A stretch of 64,000 bases of DNA from Nocardia asteroides. Its GTDB lineage: Bacteria > Actinomycetota > Actinomycetes > Mycobacteriales > Mycobacteriaceae. The notes beneath the pieces were generated by a model, which saw nothing but the letters and a program-made list of their open reading frames with translations, ran no database searches and was not told the DNA's origin. The stretch lies in the NCBI RefSeq assembly GCF_900637185.1, contig NZ_LR134352.1, positions 1,860,001-1,924,000 of the forward strand, in the 5' to 3' direction. Positions 17,461 to 26,687 of the stretch are shown in pieces (position 1 is the first letter of the stretch; every line of letters begins with the position of its first letter). The position numbers and the translations under genes were made by a program.

Positions 17461-18978
17461 ATGACGCGGTATGTGGGCGCGATCGATCAGGGCACGACCT
17501 CGACGCGCTTCATGGTCTTCGACCGGAACGGCGCCGTCGTCGCCCGGCATCAGCTCGAACACGAGCAGATCATGCCGCGGCCGGGCTGGGTGGAACACAA
17601 TCCGGACGAGATCTGGGAACGCACCCGCACCGTGGTCAAGACCGCGCTCGGCACCGCCGATCTCACCGCCGCCGACCTGGCCGCCATCGGCGTCACCAAC
17701 CAGCGCGAGACCACCGTGGTCTGGAACCGCCGCACCGGCCGCCCGTACTACAACGCGATCGTCTGGCAGGACACCCGCACCGACCGCATCATCGCCGCCC
17801 TCGACGCCGCCGGGCACAGCGAGCTGGTCCGCGAGCGCACGGGTCTGCCGCCCGCGCCGTACTTCTCGGGCGGCAAACTGCGCTGGATCCTCGACAATGT
17901 CGAGGGCGTGCGCGCCGACGCCGAACGCGGCGACGCCCTGTTCGGCACGCTCGACACCTGGCTGATCTGGAACCTCACCGGCGGCAGCCGCGGCGGCGTG
18001 CACGTCACCGACCCCACCAATGCCTCGCGCACCATGCTCATGGACCTGGCGACGCTGAGCTGGGACGACGAGCTGCTGCGCCTGTTCGACATCCCGCGCG
18101 CCATGCTCCCCGCCATCGCCGCGTCGTCGAACCCGGCGGGCTTCGGCACCACCGACCCCACCGGTCCGTTCAAGGGCGCGGTCCCGATCGCCGGCGTGCT
18201 CGGCGACCAGCAGGCCGCGAGCGTCGGGCAGGTCTGCTTCCAGCCGGGCGAGGCCAAGAACACCTACGGCACCGGCAATTTCCTGATGCTCAACACCGGC
18301 ACCGACATCGTGCGCTCGGCGCACGGCCTGATCACCACCGTGGCCTACCAGTTCGGCGACGCGAAACCGGTGTACGCGCTGGAGGGTTCGATCGCGGTCA
18401 CCGGCTCGGCGGTGCAGTGGCTGCGCGATCAGCTCGGCATCATCGCGGGCGCCGCGCAGGTCGAGGATCTGGCCGAGCAGGTCGCCGATTCCGGCGGCGT
18501 GTATTTCGTGCCGGCGTTCTCCGGGCTGTTCGCGCCGTACTGGCGACCCGACGCGCGCGGTGCGGTGGTCGGCCTGTCGCGCTACAGCACCAACGCCCAC
18601 CTGGCCAGGGCCACGCTGGAATCCATCGCCTACCAGACCCGCGACGTGGTCGAGGCCATGCAGCGCGACTCCGGTGTGCGGCTGGCGACGCTGCGGGTCG
18701 ACGGCGGCGTCACCATGAACAAGCTGGCCATGCAGATCCAGGCCGACCTGCTCGGCGTCCCGGTCTCGCGCCCGGTCGTCGCCGAGACCACCGCGCTGGG
18801 CGCCGCCTACGCCGCCGGTCTCGCGGTCGGCGTCTGGACCTCCACCGACGAACTGCTCGCGAACTGGCACGAAGACGTCCGCTGGTTCCCCACCTGGTCC
18901 GACGAGCAGCGCGCCCGCGGTTACGGCCGCTGGCTCAAGGCCGTCGAACGCACCCTCGACTGGGCCGACCTCGACTGA
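17461..18978 (+). CDS. glpK: Glycerol kinase
   Basis: The product is 505 residues: ATP + glycerol to glycerol-3-phosphate. The start is ATG 17461 ([17 protein letters not shown]) with GGGAAGGA eight bases upstream; the longer open frame 5' is not part of the gene. The conserved segments are all present: [26 protein letters not shown] with the catalytic Asp, YGTGNFLM, and an intact RVDGG nucleotide motif. It is followed after 29 bp by glpD in one operon. No glpF facilitator gene is next to it, unlike the Streptomyces gyl operon. It is the likely main glycerol kinase. Confidence 0.96.
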   Translation: MTRYVGAIDQGTTSTRFMVFDRNGAVVARHQLEHEQIMPRPGWVEHNPDEIWERTRTVVKTALGTADLTAADLAAIGVTNQRETTVVWNRRTGRPYYNAIVWQDTRTDRIIAALDAAGHSELVRERTGLPPAPYFSGGKLRWILDNVEGVRADAERGDALFGTLDTWLIWNLTGGSRGGVHVTDPTNASRTMLMDLATLSWDDELLRLFDIPRAMLPAIAASSNPAGFGTTDPTGPFKGAVPIAGVLGDQQAASVGQVCFQPGEAKNTYGTGNFLMLNTGTDIVRSAHGLITTVAYQFGDAKPVYALEGSIAVTGSAVQWLRDQLGIIAGAAQVEDLAEQVADSGGVYFVPAFSGLFAPYWRPDARGAVVGLSRYSTNAHLARATLESIAYQTRDVVEAMQRDSGVRLATLRVDGGVTMNKLAMQIQADLLGVPVSRPVVAETTALGAAYAAGLAVGVWTSTDELLANWHEDVRWFPTWSDEQRARGYGRWLKAVERTLDWADLD

Positions 18979-19007
18979 TGACCGATCACCCCACCAAGGA
19001 GTAAGCC

Positions 19008-20687
19008 GTGTCCGTACCCCTGGACTCCACCTACCGCGCCGCGGCGATCGCGGCGCTCGACGACCGCGAGATCGATGTGCTGGTGATCGGCGGCGGTGTC
19101 ACCGGCGCGGGCGCCGCGCTCGACGCCGCGTCGCGTGGGCTGTCGGTGACCCTCGTCGAGGCCCGCGATTTCGCGGCGGGCACGTCGAGCCGGTCGTCCA
19201 AGCTCATCCACGGTGGCCTGCGCTACCTGGAGCAGCTGGACTTCGCGCTGGTCCGCGAGGCGCTGAAAGAGCGTGGGCTGCTGCTGAACACGCTGGCCCC
19301 GCACCTGGTGCATCCGGTGCCGTTCCTGTTCCCGTTGCAGCACCGGGTCTGGGAGCGCGCCTACATCGGCGCCGGGGTGGCGCTCTACGACACCCTGGGC
19401 GGCGCCCGCGCGGTTCCGATGCACAAGCACCTGACCCGTTCCGGCGCACTGGAACTCGCGCCCGCGCTGCGCGAGGACGCGATGACCGGCGCCATCCGCT
19501 ACTACGACGCCCAGGTCGACGACGCCAGGCACACCATGATGATCGCCAGGACCGCCGCCGATCAGGGCGCCACCGTGCTGACCCGGACCAAGGTCACCGG
19601 CCTGGTCCGCGACGGCGAGCGGGTCGTCGGCGCGCACGTGGTCGACCTGGAAACCGGTGCGACGCACACCATCCGGGCCCGCAGCGTGATCAGCGCCACC
19701 GGCGTGTGGACCGACGACATGATCAAGATGACCGGCGTCGACTTCCCGTTCCACGTGCAGATGTCCAAGGGCGTGCACATTCTCGTGCCGCGCGACCGGC
19801 TCGACCTGCACACCGGCCTGATCATGCGCACCGAGAAGTCGGTGCTGTTCGTGATCCCGTGGGCCGAGCACTGGATCATCGGCACCACCGACACCGCCTG
19901 GTCGCTGGACAAGAACCACCCCACCGCCACCGCCGCCGACGTGCGGTACATCCTCGACCACGTCAACGGGCTGCTGCGCGAGCCGCTGACCAGGGCCGAC
20001 ATCGTCGGCACCTACGCGGGCCTGCGTCCGCTGATGACCGGGGCGACCAAGGAGACCGCCAAGCTCTCCCGCGAGCACGCCGTGGCCGAACCGGTGCCCG
20101 GGCTGTTCGTCATCGCGGGCGGCAAGTACACCACCTACCGGGTGATGGCCGCCGACGTGGTCGACGCCGTCACCACCCGGCTCGGGGGCGACATCCCCGC
20201 CTCGGCGACCGCGACACTGCCCATAGCCGGCGCGGAGGGCTACCGCGAGATGCTCGCCGGGACAGCCGAACTGGCGGCCACGGCCGGGCTGCCGGTGGAG
20301 GTCGTCGAGCACCTGCTCGGTCGCTACGGCGCCCTGGCCGCCGACATCTTCGACCTCGTCGCGGCCGACCCCGCGCTGCGCGCGCCGCTGCCGGGCGCCC
20401 CCGACTACCTCGCCGCCGAGGCCGTCTACGCGGTCACCCACGAGGGCGCGCTGCACCTGGACGACCTGCTCACCCGGCGCACGCGGATCTCCATCGAGGT
20501 ACCCGATCGCGGCCTCGCCGCGGCGCCGGAGATCGCCCGCCTGATCGCGCCGCTGCTCGGCTGGGACGCCGAGACCACCGAGGCCGAGATCAACCGCTAC
20601 TACGACCGTGTGCACGCCGAACTGGCGGCCAACGAGGCGGGCGACGACGAGTCGGCCAACACCGCCCGCCTGGTCGCCGCGCGCTGA
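19008..20687 (+). CDS. glpD: Glycerol-3-phosphate dehydrogenase (FAD)
   Basis: The product is 559 residues from GTG 19008, with AAGGAG seven bases upstream. It oxidises glycerol-3-phosphate to dihydroxyacetone phosphate and passes electrons to the quinone pool at the inner membrane face. The N-terminal FAD site reads DVLVIGGGVTGAGAALDAASR, followed by the GlpD signature TSSRSSKLIHGGLRYLE. The C-terminal 130 residues form the DAO_C cap. It is the second gene of glpK-glpD and completes glycerol entry into glycolysis. Confidence 0.96.
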   Translation: MSVPLDSTYRAAAIAALDDREIDVLVIGGGVTGAGAALDAASRGLSVTLVEARDFAAGTSSRSSKLIHGGLRYLEQLDFALVREALKERGLLLNTLAPHLVHPVPFLFPLQHRVWERAYIGAGVALYDTLGGARAVPMHKHLTRSGALELAPALREDAMTGAIRYYDAQVDDARHTMMIARTAADQGATVLTRTKVTGLVRDGERVVGAHVVDLETGATHTIRARSVISATGVWTDDMIKMTGVDFPFHVQMSKGVHILVPRDRLDLHTGLIMRTEKSVLFVIPWAEHWIIGTTDTAWSLDKNHPTATAADVRYILDHVNGLLREPLTRADIVGTYAGLRPLMTGATKETAKLSREHAVAEPVPGLFVIAGGKYTTYRVMAADVVDAVTTRLGGDIPASATATLPIAGAEGYREMLAGTAELAATAGLPVEVVEHLLGRYGALAADIFDLVAADPALRAPLPGAPDYLAAEAVYAVTHEGALHLDDLLTRRTRISIEVPDRGLAAAPEIARLIAPLLGWDAETTEAEINRYYDRVHAELAANEAGDDESANTARLVAAR

Positions 20688-20694
20688 CGCCCGG

Positions 20695-20732
20695 CCTACC
20701 GCTTACAAACAGACCTGTATGTAAGCGGTAGG
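20695..20732. promoter_or_regulatory. Long inverted repeat before TetR gene
   Basis: CCTACCGCTTACA (20695-20707) and TGTAAGCGGTAGG (20720-20732) are perfect 13-bp arms with a 12-base spacer, ending eight bases before the TetR start codon. This is a strong candidate for an autoregulatory operator. It also lies directly after the glpD stop codon and could form a terminator hairpin. Confidence 0.75.
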
Positions 20733-20740
20733 ATCGGTCG

Positions 20741-21379
20741 ATGACCAGCACCGCAGCCGACAAGCCGCCGCGGCGGACGCAGGAACAGCGCAGCAGCGAG
20801 ATGCGCACCCGCCTGCTCGACGCGACCATCGACTGCCTCGTCGAATACGGCTACACCGGCACCACCACACCGCGGGTCGCCGAACGCGCCGGCGTGACCC
20901 GCGGCGCCCAGGTGCACCATTTCGGCTCGAAGCACGACCTGGTCGTCGCCGCCATCAACCATCTGGCCGAGCGCCGGGTCGCGGCGGCGATGAGCGAGAT
21001 GACCCAGGTCCGGGTCGGCGGCGACCCGGTCGGCACCGCGCTCGAGTTCCTCTGGGACCTGCACCAGGGCCCGCTGTTCGTCGCGACGGTGGAACTGTGG
21101 GTGGCGGGCCGGACCGATCCGGTGCTGGCCGCGGCCATGGAAGAGGTGGAACCGCTGGTCAATACGGCGGTGCTGCGGGCGGTGGCCGACCTGATCCCGG
21201 ACGATCTGCACCGCAAAGGCGCCCGCGACTTCACCTACACCGCGATGGACGCGCTGCGCGGCATCCTCGTCGCCAACTTCGTCGTCCCCGACGCCGAGCG
21301 GGCCCATCGGCGTTGGCGGCGGGCCATGGTGGACCTGCGCGCGGCGGCGGCCGCGGTGATGGTGACCGGTCCGCGCTGA
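20741..21379 (+). CDS. TetR family transcriptional regulator
   Basis: The product is 212 residues. The helix-turn-helix spans about residues 15-65: LLDATIDCLVEYGYTGTTTPRVAERAGVTRGAQVHHFGSKHDL contains the family's HTH with unusual QVHH in place of YxHF. The C-terminal domain is of unknown ligand. The gene is preceded by a 38-bp inverted repeat and followed after 100 bp by an SDR gene that it may control. Confidence 0.9.
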   Translation: MTSTAADKPPRRTQEQRSSEMRTRLLDATIDCLVEYGYTGTTTPRVAERAGVTRGAQVHHFGSKHDLVVAAINHLAERRVAAAMSEMTQVRVGGDPVGTALEFLWDLHQGPLFVATVELWVAGRTDPVLAAAMEEVEPLVNTAVLRAVADLIPDDLHRKGARDFTYTAMDALRGILVANFVVPDAERAHRRWRRAMVDLRAAAAAVMVTGPR

Positions 21380-21479
21380 CCCCGAGGCCGGCATCGCGTC
21401 GACCGGTTCCGTCGCGGGGGCCGGATCGCTAGCGTGAGCCCATGGAAACGCACATCGAGTCCCGCCCGGCGGCAGCGTC

Positions 21480-22229
21480 ATGAGCCGGGGCACCATCGTG
21501 ATCACCGGCGCCAGCTCCGGCCTCGGCGCCGAGATGGCCCGCCAGTTCGCCGCTCTCGGCTACGACCTCGGCCTGTGCGCCCGGCGCACCGAACGGCTCG
21601 ACGAGGTGCGCGCCGAGATCCTCGCCGCTCATCCCGACCGGGTCGTCTCGGTGAAGCAGCTCGACGTCACCGACGACGACGCCGTGTTCACCGTCTTCGA
21701 CGAATTCGCCGCCGAGTTCGGCGGGCTCGACCGCGTCGTGGTGAACGCCGGCCTGGGCAAGGGCGCGCCGCTGGGCACCGGCAAGCACGCCGCCAACCGT
21801 GAGACCGCGGTGGTGAACTTCCTGGCCGCCCTGGCCCAGACCGAGGCCGCCATGCGGATCTTCCGTGCGCAGGGCCGCGGCCACCTGGTGATGATCTCCT
21901 CGATCTCCGGCCTGCGCGGCATGCCCAAGACCCTCACCACCTACGCCGCCACCAAGGCAGGCGTCGCCGCGCTCGCCGAGGGCCTGCGCGCCGAAGCCGT
22001 CCCCGGTGTCGACGTCTCGGTGATCTATCCCGGCTACATCCGCTCGGAGATGAACGACCGCATCAAACACGAGCCCAAATTCATGGTCGACACCGAAACC
22101 GGCGTCCGCGCCATGGTCGCCGCCATCGAGAAGCGCCGCGCCAAGGCCTACGTTCCCGACTGGCCCTGGATCCCCCTCGCCTACGCCCTGCGCACCCTCC
22201 CCCTACCTGTGGTCCGCAAACTCCTCTGA
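21480..22229 (+). CDS. SDR family oxidoreductase
   Basis: The product is 249 residues. It has the classical short-chain dehydrogenase fold: cofactor loop TGASSGLG (9-16), NAG motif, catalytic SSISG and YAATKAG (Tyr-x-x-x-Lys). The C-terminus (YVPDWPWIPLAYALRTLPLPVV) is hydrophobic, as in the SDR subgroup near membrane lipid reductases. The ATG at 21480 has no Shine-Dalgarno sequence but overlaps the stop of a possible 13-codon leader frame (21442-21483). The substrate is not identifiable. Confidence 0.88.
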   Translation: MSRGTIVITGASSGLGAEMARQFAALGYDLGLCARRTERLDEVRAEILAAHPDRVVSVKQLDVTDDDAVFTVFDEFAAEFGGLDRVVVNAGLGKGAPLGTGKHAANRETAVVNFLAALAQTEAAMRIFRAQGRGHLVMISSISGLRGMPKTLTTYAATKAGVAALAEGLRAEAVPGVDVSVIYPGYIRSEMNDRIKHEPKFMVDTETGVRAMVAAIEKRRAKAYVPDWPWIPLAYALRTLPLPVVRKLL

Positions 22230-22233
22230 CCAC

Positions 22234-22277
22234 CCGAAAGGCCGTGCCGGGCAACTTCACCCGGCACGGCCTTTCGG
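22234..22277. terminator. Bidirectional terminator
   Basis: Perfect 18-bp arms 22234-22251 and 22260-22277 (outer CCGAAAGG, inner GTGCCGGG) have an 8-base loop. A/T runs on the outer stem give a terminator for both convergent genes (SDR and permease). Confidence 0.9.
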
Positions 22278-22287
22278 TATCTCGGAG

Positions 22288-23913
22288 TCAGTGCTGGCGG
22301 GGGAGGAGGTGCCTGCCGTCCTTGTCGGTGGACAGGGCCAGGGAGCTGATGTACTGGATTTCGCCCTCGGGGCCGGGGATCGCCGAGGCGATCATGTCCG
22401 GGCGCTCGAACTCCAGGCCGGTCACGTGGCAGGGGAGCAGGTCGCCCGACGGGTTGCCGTGCTCGTCGAACATCGGCAGTTCGATGCCGTCGTCGGCGCG
22501 GCGCAGGTAGTACCTGCCCTTGGTGGCGATCGCGGTGAGCGGGGTGGCGACGAAGGCGACCAGGACCGCGACCAGCGGTGAGTACGGCTTCAGCAGGTCG
22601 CCGAAGAGGCCGAAGAAGGTCATGATCGACAGCACCGCCGACAGCCCGAAGCCGACCAGGCCCACCGGATTGAAGTCGTAGAGCATGCCGCGCCGGAACT
22701 CCGGCACCTTCGGCGAGATCTTCAGCAGGTACTTGTTCACCGCGATGTCGGTGGCCACGGTGACGATCCAGGCGATACCGCAGTTGGCGTAGAAGCCCAG
22801 GATGTTGTTGAGGAAGTCGAACATGTTCGCTTCCATCAGCACCAGCGCCACCCCCAGATTCACCACCAGGAACACCAGCCGGCCGGGGTAGGTCTTGGTG
22901 ACCCGGGTGTAGGAGTTGGTCCAGGCCAGCGAGCCGGAGTACGCGTTGGTGACATTGATCTTGATCTGGCTGATGACCACCAGCACCACGGCCAGGGTCA
23001 TGGCCAGCCAGCCCGGCACCATGTCGCGGTAGATCTCCAGGAACTGGTGCACCGGCTGATTCGCGATGCCCTGGGCGGCAGGCAGATTGGCGATCAGGTA
23101 GACCGCGAGGAACAGGCCGACGACCTGCTTGGCGGCGCCGAAGAGCACCCAGCCGGGCCCGGCCAGCAGCATCCAGCCCCACCACTTGGCCCGGTTCTCC
23201 GGCGTGCGCGGCGGCATGAAGCGCAGGTAGTCGATCTGCTCGGCGATCTGGGCGATCAGCGACAGGCACACACCGGCGGCCAGCAGCGCGCCCGACAGGC
23301 TCACGCCGCCGCCGTTCTCGCCGCCGTAGGCGAAGAACGAGCCCACCGAGTCGGGGTGGCGCAGCAGCAGGAACCCGAACGGCGCGACCATCAGCAGCAG
23401 CCACAGCGGCGTGGTCCACACCTGCAGCTTGGCCAGGGTGCTCATGCCGTAGATGACCAGCGGGAAGATGATCACCGTCGAGGCGAGATAACCCAGCCAC
23501 AGCGGAATTCCGAGGCCCAATTGCAGGCCCTGCGCCATGATCGAACCTTCCAGCGCGAAGAAGATGAAGGTGAACGACGCGAACACGATATTGGTGATCA
23601 CCGAGCCGTAGTAACCGAATCCGCTACCGCGCGTGATCAAATCCAGATCGATGTTGTAGCGGGCCGCGTAATAGGCCAGCGGGAATCCGGTGAGCATCAC
23701 GACGACGGCGAAGATACCGATCCCGATCAGGGCGTTTCCGGTGCCGTGCGCGATGCCGATATTCGCGCCGATGGCGAAGTCGGCGAGGTAGGCGATACCG
23801 CCCAGAGCGGAGATGCCGACTACCGCGGGGCTCCATTTTCGATAGCTCCGCGGGGCGAAACGCAGCGTGTAGTCCTCGAGTGTTTCTTTGGCGGCGGTCT
23901 CTGCTCCGGCCAT
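22288..23913 (-). CDS. NCS1 family permease (purine/cytosine/allantoin type)
   Basis: The product is 541 residues with about 12 membrane segments. The family pattern includes GIAYLADFAIGANIGIAHGTGN near helix 1 and SQIKINVTNAYSGSLAWTN in the middle, typical of nucleobase:cation symporters. The C-terminal 80 residues are polar and cytoplasmic (about 460-541) and longer than in CodB. No catabolic gene for nucleobases is adjacent, so the substrate is open. It is divergent from the thiolase operon. Confidence 0.85.
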   Translation of the reverse strand: MAGAETAAKETLEDYTLRFAPRSYRKWSPAVVGISALGGIAYLADFAIGANIGIAHGTGNALIGIGIFAVVVMLTGFPLAYYAARYNIDLDLITRGSGFGYYGSVITNIVFASFTFIFFALEGSIMAQGLQLGLGIPLWLGYLASTVIIFPLVIYGMSTLAKLQVWTTPLWLLLMVAPFGFLLLRHPDSVGSFFAYGGENGGGVSLSGALLAAGVCLSLIAQIAEQIDYLRFMPPRTPENRAKWWGWMLLAGPGWVLFGAAKQVVGLFLAVYLIANLPAAQGIANQPVHQFLEIYRDMVPGWLAMTLAVVLVVISQIKINVTNAYSGSLAWTNSYTRVTKTYPGRLVFLVVNLGVALVLMEANMFDFLNNILGFYANCGIAWIVTVATDIAVNKYLLKISPKVPEFRRGMLYDFNPVGLVGFGLSAVLSIMTFFGLFGDLLKPYSPLVAVLVAFVATPLTAIATKGRYYLRRADDGIELPMFDEHGNPSGDLLPCHVTGLEFERPDMIASAIPGPEGEIQYISSLALSTDKDGRHLLPRQH

Positions 23914-24054
23914 TCCTGCCTCCTCATCCGCACACCGTCCGGAATCGGGCGGCTCACCGACCGTCGTCGACGGATGTAGACGGCAATTTGCCGAACCGTT
24001 ACGCCGCTGTTACGCGCCGCGAAGGTGACCGGGCTCACGAAAACGCTTGTAGAG

Positions 24055-24076
24055 ATACATGCAGCGCTGTATGTTT
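24055..24076. promoter_or_regulatory. Imperfect dyad before thiolase operon
   Basis: ATACATGC-AGCGCT-GTATGTTT is centred on AGCGCT and matches at most paired positions of the arms. It lies 27 bases before the thiolase start in the region shared with the divergent permease gene. This is a plausible TetR-type operator, but no regulator gene is adjacent. Confidence 0.4.
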
Positions 24077-24102
24077 GTGCCACGCGGGAGAGAGGGAGTT
24101 CG

Positions 24103-25320
24103 ATGGCGAACAAGGTCTACGTGGTCGGCGTCGGGATGACGAAGTTCGAGAAACCGGGCCGCAGGCAGGTCGACGAGGCCGACGGGACCACCCGGGCCTG
24201 GGACTATCCGGACATGGCCCGCGAGTCGGGTACCAAGGCGCTGGCCGATGCCGGCATCGACTACCGCGAGGTCGAACAGGCCTACGTCGGTTACGTCTAC
24301 GGCGAGTCGACCTCGGGTCAGCGGGCGGTCTACGAGCTCGGCATGACCGGCATCCCCGTGGTCAACGTGAACAACAACTGCTCCACCGGATCCACCGCGC
24401 TCTACCTCGCGGCGCAGGCGATCCGCGGCGGCCTGGCCGAGTGCACGCTGGCGCTCGGTTTCGAGAAGATGCAGCCCGGCTCGCTCGGGTCCACCTGGGA
24501 CGACCGCGAGCAGCCGATGGCCAAACACGTGCTGGCACTGGCCGAGATCTCCGAGGTGCTGTTCCCGGTGGCGCCGTGGATGTTCGGCGCGGCCGGGCGC
24601 GAGCACATGAAGCAGTACGGCACCACCGCCGAGCACTTCGCCAAGATCGGGTACAAGAACCACAAGCACTCGGTGAACAACCCGTATTCGCAGTTCCAGG
24701 ACGAGTATTCGCTCGACGACATCCTGGGCGCGCGGATGATCTACGACCCGCTCACCAAGCTGCAGTGCTCGCCGACCTCCGACGGTTCGGGCGCGGCGAT
24801 CCTGGCGAGCGAGGCCTTCGTCGACCGGCACGATCTGTCCGAGCGGGCGGTCGAGATCGTCGGCCAGGCGATGACCACCGATTTCGCCTCCACCTTCGAC
24901 GGCACCGCCAAGAACCTCATCGGCTACGACATGAATGTCCGTGCCGCGCAACAGGTCTACGAGCAGGCCGGGCTGGGCGCCGAGGACTTCCAGGTGATCG
25001 AGCTGCACGACTGCTTCTCCGCCAACGAACTGCTGCTCTACGAGGCGCTGGGCCTGTGCGGCGAGGGCGAGGCAGGGAAGCTGATCGACGCGGGCCAGAC
25101 CACCTACGGCGGCAAGTGGGTGGTCAATCCGTCCGGCGGTCTCATCTCCAAGGGGCATCCGCTGGGCGCGACCGGCCTGGCCCAGTGCTCCGAGCTCACC
25201 TGGCAGCTGCGCGGCACCGCGGACAAGCGCCAGGTCGACGGCGTCACCGCCGCGCTCCAGCACAACATCGGCCTCGGCGGCGCCGCCGTGGTCACCGCCT
25301 ACCAGCGCGCGGTGCGCTGA
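24103..25320 (+). CDS. Thiolase / lipid-transfer protein (SCP-x type)
   Basis: The product is 405 residues from ATG 24103 with AGGGAG seven bases upstream. It has the thiolase fold, with nucleophile Cys93 in NNNCSTGS and the late GHPLGATG histidine motif, of the nondecarboxylating lipid-transfer (Ltp/SCP-x) branch. Members cleave or form C-C bonds in acyl- or steroid-side-chain CoA thioesters. It is the first gene of a five-gene operon whose members together cover dehydrogenation, hydration, second oxidation and thiolysis. Confidence 0.9.
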   Translation: MANKVYVVGVGMTKFEKPGRRQVDEADGTTRAWDYPDMARESGTKALADAGIDYREVEQAYVGYVYGESTSGQRAVYELGMTGIPVVNVNNNCSTGSTALYLAAQAIRGGLAECTLALGFEKMQPGSLGSTWDDREQPMAKHVLALAEISEVLFPVAPWMFGAAGREHMKQYGTTAEHFAKIGYKNHKHSVNNPYSQFQDEYSLDDILGARMIYDPLTKLQCSPTSDGSGAAILASEAFVDRHDLSERAVEIVGQAMTTDFASTFDGTAKNLIGYDMNVRAAQQVYEQAGLGAEDFQVIELHDCFSANELLLYEALGLCGEGEAGKLIDAGQTTYGGKWVVNPSGGLISKGHPLGATGLAQCSELTWQLRGTADKRQVDGVTAALQHNIGLGGAAVVTAYQRAVR

Positions 25321-25340
25321 CCAGCACGAGGAGTATCGCC

Positions 25341-25775
25341 ATGGGACACATCGAAGCCACCAAGACCGTCACCGCCACGCCGGAAGCGCTGTGGGCGGTG
25401 GTGTCGGATCCGCAGACCTGGGACAAGTGGTTCACCATCCACGAGCGGTTCATGGAGGAGCCGCCCGCCGTGCTCGCCGAGGGCGCGCAGCTGGTCGCCA
25501 AGATCGTCATGCTCGGCATGGCCAACAAGATGGAATGGACGGTGAAGGCAGTCGAGGTGCCGCATCGGCTCACCCTCACCGGTGCCGGAATGGCCGGTGT
25601 GCGCACCGAATTCACCTTCGACATCCAGCCCGCGGGCACCGGCAGCACCGTCGTGGTCTCCGGCGACTTCGAGGGCGCGCTGATCAAGGGCGCGCTGGGC
25701 AAGGCGGTGGAGAAGGACGGCCGCACCCAGCTGGACAAGTCCCTCGACCAGCTCGACGCGCTGGCCTCGGCCTAG
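25341..25775 (+). CDS. SRPBCC family protein (polyketide cyclase/START-like)
   Basis: The product is 144 residues with the pattern of a START/Bet v1-like lipid-binding fold: TATPEALWAVVSDPQTWDKW near the N-terminus, beta strands, and a final long helix (GALGKAVEKDGRTQLDKSLDQL). It follows the thiolase by 20 bp with GAGGAG before the ATG. It probably binds a hydrophobic intermediate of the operon's pathway. No catalytic residue is assignable. Confidence 0.85.
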   Translation: MGHIEATKTVTATPEALWAVVSDPQTWDKWFTIHERFMEEPPAVLAEGAQLVAKIVMLGMANKMEWTVKAVEVPHRLTLTGAGMAGVRTEFTFDIQPAGTGSTVVVSGDFEGALIKGALGKAVEKDGRTQLDKSLDQLDALASA

Positions 25776-25784
25776 GACGGGGCG

Positions 25785-26660
25785 ATGACCGCACAGGCAG
25801 CGGGCCGGGCCGTCGACTTCGACGACACCGGCCTGGAGAAGTGGAGCGACGCCGAGGAATTCGCGGTCACCGCGGAGCGGATCGCCGAATACGCCGCCGC
25901 GACCAACGATCCGATCGCGGCCCATCGCGACGGGCTGGTCGCGCCGCCGGTGTTCGCCATCGTCCCGGTGTTCGAGGCCATGATGATGCCCGTCATCGAG
26001 GTGGCCCCGATGGACATCTTCGGCCGGGTGGTCCACGGCGAGCAGGACTTCCACTTCCATCGGCCGATCCGGCCCGGTGAGGAGCTGGTCTCGCGGGCCA
26101 AGGCCGTGGGCTACACCAGCAAGTCCACCGGGACCACCATCACCATCCTGGTCGAATGCCGCGACGCGGCAGGCGAACTCGTGAACGAGCAGTACCTGAC
26201 TGCCTTCTTCCGCAATATCGACGCGGGCAAGTCGGTGGGCGAGCAGGCGCCCGCGCACCGGTTCGACGAGAGTCTGCGGGCCGGTGCCCCGTTCGCGGTG
26301 GTCGACCATCACGTCGACGACGACCAGACCTTCCGGTACTCGCCTGCCTCCGGCGATCCGGTGCCACTGCACCTCGACGAACAGGTGGCCAAGGACGCGG
26401 GCCTGCCCGGGATCATCGCGCACGGGCTGTGCACCATGGCGATGGCCTCCTGGGGTGTGCTCACCGCGACCGCGGGCTCGGATGTGCACCGGCTGCGCCG
26501 TTTCGCGGTGCGCTTCGCCAAGCTCGTGTTCCCCGGCGACGACCTGCGGACCCGGATCTGGACCGTCGGCAGTGCCGACGGCGTCACCACCTACGCCTTC
26601 GAGACGGTGCGCGGCGCCGACGTCGTGCTCAGCGACGGCCTGGCCGAGATCGCCGACTGA
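25785..26660 (+). CDS. MaoC-like double hot-dog (R)-enoyl-CoA hydratase
   Basis: The product is 291 residues: an N-terminal FAS1-like dehydratase half (about 15-150, with HGEQDFHFHRPIRPGEEL) and a C-terminal MaoC half (about 165-290). The latter holds the hydratase motif: DPVPLHLDEQVAKDAGLPGIIAHGLCTM, where Asp and His are catalytic. The pattern fits type 2 enoyl-CoA hydratases acting on long or branched acyl or steroid side-chain CoA. It is 9 bp after the SRPBCC gene. Confidence 0.88.
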   Translation: MTAQAAGRAVDFDDTGLEKWSDAEEFAVTAERIAEYAAATNDPIAAHRDGLVAPPVFAIVPVFEAMMMPVIEVAPMDIFGRVVHGEQDFHFHRPIRPGEELVSRAKAVGYTSKSTGTTITILVECRDAAGELVNEQYLTAFFRNIDAGKSVGEQAPAHRFDESLRAGAPFAVVDHHVDDDQTFRYSPASGDPVPLHLDEQVAKDAGLPGIIAHGLCTMAMASWGVLTATAGSDVHRLRRFAVRFAKLVFPGDDLRTRIWTVGSADGVTTYAFETVRGADVVLSDGLAEIAD

Positions 26661-26687
26661 ACCCCTCATCACCCACAGGAGTCATCC

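Noticed and set aside
17335..18870. 511-codon minus-strand frame opposite glpK
   Set aside because: Shadow of glpK; low-complexity composition.
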